In this document: positions 16,356 through 22,862 of the stretch, piece after piece
Position numbering within the stretch: the first letter of the stretch is position 1
Layout of the letters: each line of letters opens with the position of its first letter
NCBI RefSeq assembly: GCF_940670765.1
Contig: NZ_CALNVW010000024.1
Span: forward strand, 1-64,000
Source of the DNA: Streptomyces sp. A 4/2
GTDB lineage: Bacteria > Actinomycetota > Actinomycetes > Streptomycetales > Streptomycetaceae
Direction of reading: 5' to 3'
Length of the DNA: 64,000 nt
Program-made: the position numbers and the translations under genes
The notes under the pieces: model-generated
Told to the model about the DNA's origin: nothing
Database searches by the model: none
What the model saw: only the letters and a program-made list of their open reading frames with translations

Positions 16356-17837
16356 ATGATGTCGTCCCGCACGGTGGACACCCCGACCGGCATCGTGGTC
16401 CTCGACGGTGAGTCCCTTCCGGTTTCCGATGTGGTGCGACTGGCGCGTGGTACGGCCAGGCCCGTACCCGGAACCGAAGCGATGAAGCGTGTCGAATGGT
16501 CGTGGGACGCGGCCCGTGAGCTCGCCGCGTCGGGCCGCGTGTACGGCCGCTCCACCGGTGTCGGGGCCAACCGTAACGAGTCCGTGCCCTCCGGCGCCGC
16601 CGCCGACCACGGACTGCGGCTGCTGCGCTCGCACGCCGGGGCCATCGGCGACCCGCTCCCCGCGCACGAGGTCAGGGCCATGCTCGCGGTCCGCGCCAAC
16701 CAGCTGCTCGCCGGTGGGGCCGGACTGCGGCCCACCGTCGTCACCGCGCTCTGCGAGGCCCTGGAGTCCGGCGCCCACCCCGTCGTCAACGAGTTCGGCT
16801 CGGTCGGTACGGGAGACATCGCCGCCCTCGCCCAGCTGGGACTCGCCCTGGCCGGCGAGCACCCCTGGGAGGGCGGTGCGCCGCCCGCCGCGCAGCCCCT
16901 CGACAACAACGACGCCCTCGCACTGATCAGCAGCAACGCCCTCACCCTCGGCCAGTCCGCGCTCGCCCTCGACGAGCTGCGCCGGCTGGTGTCCGCGACC
17001 CAGGTGGTGGCCGCGCTGTCGCTGCTCGCCGTGGACGGCTCGTTCGAGGCGTACGCGGAACCGGTGCACGCGGCCCGCCCGCACCCCGGCTCGTACGCGG
17101 TCGCCGCCCGCAGCCGCTACCTGCTGGGCGCCCCCGAGCGGCCCACCCCGCCGCTGGGCCGCATCCAGGACCCGTACGGTTTCCGCTGCGTACCGCAGAT
17201 CCACGGCCCCGCACACGACGCGGCCGACCTGCTGGAGCGGACCATCGCCATCGAGATCAACGCGGCGGCCGAGAACCCGCTGATCCGCCCCGCCGACATG
17301 GCCGCCTACCACCACGGCGGCTTCTACATGGCCCAACTGGTCCTGGCCCTCGACCACTTCAGGCTGGCCCTCACCCAGACGGCCCGGCTCTCGACCTCCC
17401 GGCTCTCCGCGCTGAACGAACCCGCGCTCACCCGGCTGAGGCCCTTCCTGGCCGACGGCGAGGCCGCCTCGTCGGGCGTGATGATCCTGGAGTACGCGGC
17501 CGGGGCGGCCCTCGGTGACCTGCGGGCCTTCTCCGCGCCGGCCTCGCTCGGGCATGCTGTTCTCTCCCGCGGCGTCGAGGAACAGGCCAGCTTCGCCTCA
17601 CTGGCGGCCCGGCAGGCGCTGCGGGCCGGGCGGGCGTACCGGTACGTCGTCGGCTGCGAACTGGTCGCCGCCGTAAGGGCGTTGCGCCAGCGCGAGCTGC
17701 GGATCGACCCCGGCCTGCCGGTCGGCCGCGCCTTCGAGCTGGCGGACGCGGTACTCGATCCGGACCCGGCGGACCGGCCGCTGACCGGCGATGTGGAGGC
17801 GGCAGCCGCGCTGCTCGACCGGTTCAATGAACTCTGA
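16356..17837 (+). CDS. Aromatic amino acid lyase (HAL/PAL family), noncanonical MIO site
   Basis: A 493-residue member of the histidine/phenylalanine ammonia-lyase family, which removes ammonia from an aromatic amino acid or does a related aminomutation. Conserved blocks are VYGRSTGVGANRNE (catalytic Tyr about residue 63), QDPYGFRCVPQIHG, and AAAENPLI. The usual cofactor triad Ala-Ser-Gly is absent: residues 148-154 read GSVGTGD, where GSVGASGD is expected, so one residue is missing and Ser is replaced by Thr. The late EDH-type block reads EEQAS. The ATG at 16356 has AGGAGG 9 nt upstream. It probably is not the housekeeping HutH. Confidence 0.88.
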   Translation: MMSSRTVDTPTGIVVLDGESLPVSDVVRLARGTARPVPGTEAMKRVEWSWDAARELAASGRVYGRSTGVGANRNESVPSGAAADHGLRLLRSHAGAIGDPLPAHEVRAMLAVRANQLLAGGAGLRPTVVTALCEALESGAHPVVNEFGSVGTGDIAALAQLGLALAGEHPWEGGAPPAAQPLDNNDALALISSNALTLGQSALALDELRRLVSATQVVAALSLLAVDGSFEAYAEPVHAARPHPGSYAVAARSRYLLGAPERPTPPLGRIQDPYGFRCVPQIHGPAHDAADLLERTIAIEINAAAENPLIRPADMAAYHHGGFYMAQLVLALDHFRLALTQTARLSTSRLSALNEPALTRLRPFLADGEAASSGVMILEYAAGAALGDLRAFSAPASLGHAVLSRGVEEQASFASLAARQALRAGRAYRYVVGCELVAAVRALRQRELRIDPGLPVGRAFELADAVLDPDPADRPLTGDVEAAAALLDRFNEL

Positions 17838-17865
17838 CACGGACATGGATCTTGAGGGGGACGGC

Positions 17866-18702
17866 ATGAGCGACAGCCCGGCCGCACGGCTGCAACAGCT
17901 CTTCGAAGGGCACCGGCTGACGCCGACCCAACGGCGGATCGCGCACTGCATGGTGCGCCGGGCCGCCGACGCGCCGTTCCTCTCGTCGGTCGAGCTGGCC
18001 GAGCTGGCCGGTGTCAGCCAGCCCTCCGTCACCCGCTTCGCCGTCGCGCTCGGCTTCGACGGCTACCCGGCGCTGCGCAAGCACCTGCGGGAGGTCGCAC
18101 CGAACGGGCGGGCGGTCGGCGGGGACAGCCTCAACGAGTACCAGCAGGCCGTCCAGGGCGAGTTGGAGAATCTGCGGCAGCTGTCCGAACTGCTCGCCGA
18201 CCCGTCACTCGTGGAACGGGCGGGACGGCTGCTCGCCGGGTCGCCGACCCTGCCGGTGCTCGGCCTGCGTGCCGCGTCCTCGCAGGCCAGGGGGTTCGCG
18301 TACTTCGCGGCGAAGGTCCACCGGGACGTCCGGCTGCTCGACGAGGGCGGCACGATGCTGGCCGACCGCATCGACGCGTCGGTACGGGCGGGCGCCACGG
18401 TGCTGCTCTGTTTCGCGCTGCCGCGCCACCCGCGCGAGGTGGTCGAGGCACTGGCGTACGCGCAGTCGGCGGGGCTGACCGTGGTGACGGTCGCCGACTC
18501 GGCCTTCGCGCCGGTCGCCAAGCACAGCGACATCCTGATCCCGGCGGCGGTCGGCACCGGTCTGGCCTTCGACACGGCCTGCGGGCCGATGCTGCTCGGC
18601 CGGGTGCTGCTGGAGGCGATGTGCGACGAGCTGCCGCAGGCGCAGTCGCGGCTGGAGGAGTTCGACGCGCGGGCGGCGGCGCGGGGGCTGTTCGTGGAGT
18701 AG
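17866..18702 (+). CDS. RpiR-family transcriptional regulator
   Basis: A 278-residue MurR/RpiR regulator. The N-terminal helix-turn-helix (about 10-80) contains TPTQRRIAHCMV and SSVELAELAGVSQPSVTRFA; the C-terminal SIS domain (about 115-255) contains a sugar-isomerase-like VLGLRAASSQARGFAYFA segment. The ATG at 17866 has GAGGGGG 5 nt upstream; an ATG at 17827 would overlap the lyase gene by 11 bp and is less well supported. It follows the lyase gene closely and probably regulates the lyase and the divergent importer. Confidence 0.9.
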   Translation: MSDSPAARLQQLFEGHRLTPTQRRIAHCMVRRAADAPFLSSVELAELAGVSQPSVTRFAVALGFDGYPALRKHLREVAPNGRAVGGDSLNEYQQAVQGELENLRQLSELLADPSLVERAGRLLAGSPTLPVLGLRAASSQARGFAYFAAKVHRDVRLLDEGGTMLADRIDASVRAGATVLLCFALPRHPREVVEALAYAQSAGLTVVTVADSAFAPVAKHSDILIPAAVGTGLAFDTACGPMLLGRVLLEAMCDELPQAQSRLEEFDARAAARGLFVE

Positions 18703-18718
18703 CGCCCGTTCTCGTGGT

Positions 18719-18907
18719 GTGCGCGGCGCCCTTCCGCGTCCACGGCGTGCGCAGGGGCCCGTTCTCGCGGCGTACGCGGACGACCTGCTCCTCTGGGTCC
18801 GTACGGACTGGATCGCCCGGGGCCCGGCCGGGAAGCAGGTCAAGGGCTACCGCTCCACGGGCGTACTGGCGGGCGACGCCGCACCCGGCGGGGCGCGGCG
18901 CCGCTGA
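18719..18907 (+). pseudogene. Possible gene fragment
   Basis: An open frame of 62 codons in the spacer after the RpiR gene. Its later half, LLLWVRTDWIARGP and VKGYRSTGVLAGD, has protein-like composition and codon use, but it lacks a credible ribosome site and starts with arginine-rich sequence. It may be the tail of a lost gene or chance. I do not recognise a family. Confidence 0.2.
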
Positions 18908-18913
18908 CCGGGC

Positions 18914-19288
18914 TCACACCTCCAGCTCGGCCTCGATCTTCCTCAGCTGGTGGCGGGCCATCGCGAGATTGGCCCGGGACTTGTCCAGCGCGAGATAGAG
19001 GAACAGGCCCGTGTTGTCGCGTCCCTTGAGCAGCCGGATCAGGTGGTACTGCTCGCCCAGCGTGATCAGGATGTCCTCGATCTCGTCCTTCATGCCGAGG
19101 TGCTCCATGGTCCGCACCTTGGCGCGCACCACATCCGTGTTCCCGGCGGCGGCCACCGCCAGATCGAGGTCCTTGCCACCACCGAGCGTGCCGAGGGCCA
19201 TGCCGCTGGTGAAGTCGACGAGCGCCGCGCCGAGCGCGCCCTCGATCGAGGTCATCGCGTCCTTGAGTGCGTTCTCGGTGTTCGCCAT
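18914..19288 (-). CDS. Roadblock-like small protein
   Basis: A 124-residue protein starting MANTENALKDAMTSIEGALG. The segment GALGAALVDFTSGMALGTLGG, then a helix and DILITLGEQYHLIRLL and NTGLFLYLALDKSRANLAMAR, match the alpha-beta pattern of Roadblock/LC7 proteins, which bind small GTPases. It is clearly related to the protein encoded at 20621-21088. It is the last gene of a leftward set of four; a 113-bp gap separates it from the previous gene, and the ATG has an AGGAAG-like site upstream. Confidence 0.75.
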   Translation of the reverse strand: MANTENALKDAMTSIEGALGAALVDFTSGMALGTLGGGKDLDLAVAAAGNTDVVRAKVRTMEHLGMKDEIEDILITLGEQYHLIRLLKGRDNTGLFLYLALDKSRANLAMARHQLRKIEAELEV

Positions 19289-19401
19289 GAGGGGTGCACT
19301 TCCTTTCTCGTGGGTGGATTTCCTGGTGTGGTTCCGTGCGTGGTCCGGTGCGGTCCTGGCACGGGCGGCGCCGGAACGGCCCGCCCGTGAGGGGGAGTTG
19401 G

Positions 19402-19791
19402 TCATGGGCTCTCCAGCCGGTCGAGGGCGCCGTCGACCAGCTCGCCGATCCGGGTGCCGGCCCGGCGGGCTTCGAGGTGCAGGCGGCCCACGTTGACGCG
19501 CGGCCGGGCGAGCAGGGTGAGGACGGCGGACGGGCCTGCCGCGTAGGTCGCGACATAGCCGTTCTCGCCACGGACCAGCAGCTCGCGGAAGCCGCCCTGG
19601 CCCGTCGTCTCGGTCAGCCGCTGGGCGACACCGAGGGCGGCGGCGGTCAGTGCCGCGACGGACTCGGCCTCCGCCGCGGCGTCCTGCGCCAGCACCAGTC
19701 CGTCGACGGTGGCTGCGAGCGCCCCGCCGATCAGCGGCACCCGGGCTCTCAACCGGCGTAGCTCTTCGAGGACTTCGGACTCGGCGGACAT
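19402..19791 (-). CDS. Roadblock/LC7 domain protein
   Basis: A 129-residue Roadblock/LC7 protein of the MglB-like type, a likely partner or activating factor of a Ras-like GTPase. It shows the typical pattern: a first helix VLEELRRLRARVP, the strand GGALAATVDGLVLAQDA, a long Ala-rich helix, ELLVRGENGYVATYAAG, and a last helix. The ATG at 19791 gives a length normal for the family. It lies 38 bp after the DUF4388 gene. No GTPase gene is adjacent. Confidence 0.82.
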   Translation of the reverse strand: MSAESEVLEELRRLRARVPLIGGALAATVDGLVLAQDAAAEAESVAALTAAALGVAQRLTETTGQGGFRELLVRGENGYVATYAAGPSAVLTLLARPRVNVGRLHLEARRAGTRIGELVDGALDRLESP

Positions 19792-19829
19792 CAGCTGTCT
19801 CCTCTCGGCGCGCTGCCGCAGGGAGCGGA

Positions 19830-20621
19830 TCACAGCGTGGCCTCCAATGCGTCTCGCAGCCGTTGGAGCAGGGCGACATCCGGGTCCCGAGCCACCTCGC
19901 CGACCCAGGCGGGGACGGCGGAGGCGGGCGGCGCGGGTGTCCGCGGGGTCTCGACGGCGCCGGCGGCTGCCAGCCTGCGGACGTCGATGAGGACGTGGAA
20001 GGCCGGGCGCCCCAGCGTCCGCGCGATGTCCGGCGGGGTCCGTACGCCGTCGGCCAGCGCGAGTACCGCGCGCTGGCGCGGGGTGACGGGCGTGCCGGGG
20101 ACGTCGGCCGCGCGGCTGCGGTGCGGGGCCCGCACCACGGGGGCGCTGTCGAGGTCGGGGTACGGCCACAGCCGGTCGAGCAGTTCACGGCGGCGCGCCG
20201 CCTCCCGCTCCACCGCGTCGGCGGGTACGGGGTGCACCGGGCCGATCCAGTGGGCCACCCCGTAACGGAACCGGGTGGGGCCGCTGCCCGGCGCCAGGGC
20301 GAAGTACGCCGCGTCGTGCAGCGCGCCCAGGTGGCAGATCTCCAGCTCGCCCCCGGCCACCTGCCCGCTCTCGACGAGGAACCGGCCGACCGATCCCTTG
20401 GCCCCGGCCCGGTCGACGGCCTGCTGCCACCCCTCGGGGCGGAGCCGTCCGGTGGTGGTCAGCAGGATGTCGATACCGGGGGCGGCCGGGCTCTCGGCGT
20501 GCACCACCTGGCCGTCGACCAGGTAGAGGGTGCCGCGGTCACGCAGCAGGGCGCCGGTGGCGCGTTCGCCCGCGAGGCGGACGAGCATCGGGGAGACGCT
20601 GCTCTGCGGCGCCGGGCCCAT
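19830..20621 (-). CDS. DUF4388 (PATAN-like) protein with C-terminal helical domain
   Basis: A 263-residue protein. The N-terminal part (about 8-110) shows the DUF4388 pattern: LAGERATGALLRDRGTLYLVDGQVVHAESP and later GRFLVESGQV and LHDAAYFALAPG. DUF4388 domains occur in bacterial signalling and polarity proteins. The C-terminal part (about 170-263) is helical and looks like a winged-helix (TPRQRAVLALADGVRTPPDI). Its ATG shares one base with the stop codon of the preceding gene (TGATG), so translation is coupled. A role as an adaptor for the neighbouring Roadblock proteins is an inference. Confidence 0.75.
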   Translation of the reverse strand: MGPAPQSSVSPMLVRLAGERATGALLRDRGTLYLVDGQVVHAESPAAPGIDILLTTTGRLRPEGWQQAVDRAGAKGSVGRFLVESGQVAGGELEICHLGALHDAAYFALAPGSGPTRFRYGVAHWIGPVHPVPADAVEREAARRRELLDRLWPYPDLDSAPVVRAPHRSRAADVPGTPVTPRQRAVLALADGVRTPPDIARTLGRPAFHVLIDVRRLAAAGAVETPRTPAPPASAVPAWVGEVARDPDVALLQRLRDALEATL

Positions 20622-21088
20622 CACAGCACCAGTCGTTCGGCGAGGTCCCGCAACCGTAATCGGGCGAGCGCCAGATTGCCCTCGTCGCGGTTCAGCCAGA
20701 GATGGAGGAAGACGCTGCTGTCGAAGGTCGTCTCGACGAAGTGGAGGAGGTGGTAGCCGGTGCGGGTGGTGACGATGACGTCCTCCACGGAGAGGCCGCC
20801 GTCGTTCCCGTCGCCGCTCTCGTCGCCGCTCTCGTCGCCGCTCTCTCCGCTGCCCGCGGGCGCTGTCGCACCGAAGGCTGTCGCACCGAAGGCCGTCGCG
20901 CGGAAGGCGGGGTGCTCGGCGGCCATCCTGGCCAGCTCCGCCGTCTCGGCGGCGGTCGCCTCGTGGTCGTCGTTGGGTGACTGGCCGATGGTGCCGAGCG
21001 TCAGCCCGCTGGTCCAGTCGACCACGCCCGCACCGAGGGCACCGGGCAGTCGCATCGCTTCCAGCAGACACTCGTCGATTCCGGGCAC
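20621..21088 (-). CDS. Roadblock-like protein with acidic repeat insert and a TTA codon
   Basis: A 155-residue relative of the protein at 18914-19288; both share the GALGA-VVDWTSGLTLGTIG type block and the ending LWLNRDEGNLALARLRLRD. Between the two halves lies an inserted low-complexity part with short repeats (ATAFGATAFGATA and SGDESGDESGD). The GTG at 21088 is chosen because GGGAGGGGA lies just upstream. A TTA leucine codon sits at 20657-20659, near the C-terminus, flanked by rare CGA and TTG codons. It is the first gene of the module. Confidence 0.75.
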   Translation of the reverse strand: MPGIDECLLEAMRLPGALGAGVVDWTSGLTLGTIGQSPNDDHEATAAETAELARMAAEHPAFRATAFGATAFGATAPAGSGESGDESGDESGDGNDGGLSVEDVIVTTRTGYHLLHFVETTFDSSVFLHLWLNRDEGNLALARLRLRDLAERLVL

Positions 21089-21333
21089 GCGGAACTCCCC
21101 TCCCGGCGTGGTGCGCACGGTGGCCGTCGTGACCGCGGGGGGCGGCCGTGCGGCAGTAACCGTGAAGTTACGGGGACGGTCCTCCGGCCGGTGGGACTTC
21201 TGGCATTTTCCAGCGGAACATGCCCAGCGGGTCTAGAGTCCGCGACCCGGCGGGCGGCAACGGCCGGGACGGGAGCGGAAGGCAGGGCAAGTCCCTTTGG
21301 ACACACGTGAGTTGCAGTCGTCGACAGCCCGCC

Positions 21334-22689
21334 TCAGAGCAGCGCGTCCGCGTGCTCGCCGCCCGACTCCGCCACGATCTCCGCCACGCTCTGCGCGTCC
21401 CGCACCACGGCGAACCGCACCCCGTCAGCCCCCGCGGTGAACCCGTGGATCCCCGGCCTGGCCAGGCTGTTGTACGCGTAGTGGTGCGCGAAGTAGTACG
21501 CCCCCGTGTCCAGCACCGCCGCGTAGTCCCCCGGCTCCAGCAGCGGCAACTCCCGGTTCTCCGCCAGCAGATCACCCGCGAAGCAGGCCGGTCCCGCCAC
21601 GTCCTGCGCGACCGCGGGCCCGGTCCTGGGGCGCCCCTGCGCGTCGAACGCGGCGATCCGCAGCGGCCAGGACGCCGGCGCGTACACCGTGCGGGTCGCC
21701 ACCTGGACCCCCGCGTGGGTCACCGCGATGGGCCGCCCGCCGGCGGACTTCGTGTACTCGACGTGGGCCAGGATCGTGCCGTGCCGGGCGAGCAGCGAGC
21801 GGCCGAACTCGGTGACCAGGCCGTAGCGGCCGTCCAGCAGTCCGGGCGCGGTCCTCTTGAGGAGGCGGGCGTAGTCGGCGTACGTGGGGGTCTCCTCGTC
21901 GGACGAGAAGTTGACCGGGAGGCCGCCGCCGATGTCGATGGTGTCGATCTGCTGCCGGCCGGCCGCGGCGTTGATCTCCTCGGCCAGTTCGTGGACGGTC
22001 CGTACCCCCTCCGCCATCAGGGCCAGCGGTACGCCCTGCGAGCCCGTGTGGGTGTGCAGCCGGGTCAGCCACGGGCGGTCCAGGTAGGCGCGTACGACCC
22101 ACGCGCGGGCGCCCGCGTCGCGCAGCGCCACCCCGAACTTCGACGTCGCGGTGGCCGTCGACAGCGCGCCGATGGAGCCCGCGCCGATCTGCGGGTTGAC
22201 GCGCACGCCCAGCGGGGACGTGGTCGGGGCCGACCGGACGAGCGCGTCGATGCGGGCCAGTTCCTGCGGGTTGTCGGCGTTGACCGCGATCCCCAGGGCC
22301 AGGGCCTCGCGCAGCTCGGCGGGGGTCTTGGCGGGGGAGTCGAGGACGGTGCGGGCGGGGCGTACCCCGGCCGCGCGGGCCAGCGCCAGCTCGCCCGGAC
22401 TGGCGACCTCCGCGCCGATGCCCTCCGCTCCGAGCAGCCGCAGGACCGGCACGAGCGGGCACGCCTTCACCGCGAAGGCGTGCAGGACGGGTGTCCCCGG
22501 CGGGGTGACCTCGTCGAAGGCGGTACGCAGGGCGGCGGCGCCGCCACGGATGCCGGAGACGTCCAGCAGCGCGACGACGGGGTTGTCGGGGCCGACCAGG
22601 CCGGCCGCGACCGCGGCCTCGACCGCCTGCTCACGCCGTACGACGGTGCCTGTTTCGAAGGCCGGTCCGGAGCTCGTGTGGGAAGCCAT
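21334..22689 (-). CDS. PLP-dependent decarboxylase (DapDC/ODC fold type III)
   Basis: A 451-residue fold-type III decarboxylase of the diaminopimelate/ornithine decarboxylase group. The PLP lysine is in VLHAFAVKACPL (about residue 53), the barrel motif HTHTGSQG follows, the glycine loop is IDIGGGLPV, and the C-terminal catalytic block is GDYAAVLDTGAYYFAHHYAYNS. The usual active-site Cys motif (CEsgD) is not evident: DLLAENRELPLLEPGDYAAV stands in its place, so the substrate is uncertain. The ATG at 22689 is preferred. It is divergent from hutU. Confidence 0.82.
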   Translation of the reverse strand: MASHTSSGPAFETGTVVRREQAVEAAVAAGLVGPDNPVVALLDVSGIRGGAAALRTAFDEVTPPGTPVLHAFAVKACPLVPVLRLLGAEGIGAEVASPGELALARAAGVRPARTVLDSPAKTPAELREALALGIAVNADNPQELARIDALVRSAPTTSPLGVRVNPQIGAGSIGALSTATATSKFGVALRDAGARAWVVRAYLDRPWLTRLHTHTGSQGVPLALMAEGVRTVHELAEEINAAAGRQQIDTIDIGGGLPVNFSSDEETPTYADYARLLKRTAPGLLDGRYGLVTEFGRSLLARHGTILAHVEYTKSAGGRPIAVTHAGVQVATRTVYAPASWPLRIAAFDAQGRPRTGPAVAQDVAGPACFAGDLLAENRELPLLEPGDYAAVLDTGAYYFAHHYAYNSLARPGIHGFTAGADGVRFAVVRDAQSVAEIVAESGGEHADALL

Positions 22690-22737
22690 GCGATCCAGCC
22701 AATCACCGGCCGGGGGCCGGCGGGAGGCCCAGCGGTA

Positions 22738-22776
22738 TTGACTAACTCTATTCAGCTCATCAAGATGTGAATAGTT
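22738..22776 (+). promoter_or_regulatory. Candidate hut promoter with inverted repeat
   Basis: TTGACT (22738-22743) and CAAGAT (22761-22766) are spaced 17 bp apart and would serve as -35 and -10 boxes for hutU. An inverted repeat AACTcTATTCA (22744-22754) with TGAATAGTT (22768-22776) overlaps the promoter and is a plausible operator. The stretch is unusually AT-rich for this genome. Confidence 0.5.
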
Positions 22777-22862
22777 CATGCAACAGTGGGAGATCGCAGC
22801 GTGAGGCCACGGTGCGGGATCACACTGCGACATCGAGGTCGCGACACCGAGGAGGCAGAACC

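Noticed and set aside
16356..17837. Housekeeping HutH
   Set aside because: The Ala-Ser-Gly triad is missing and the gene is separate from the hut operon, so I do not assign hutH.
18719..18907. A real small gene after the RpiR regulator
   Set aside because: No ribosome site and an arginine-rich start; kept only as a low-confidence fragment.
21150..21170. GTAAC/GTTAC inverted repeat upstream of the Roadblock module
   Set aside because: The match is short and imperfect, and similar short repeats are expected by chance.
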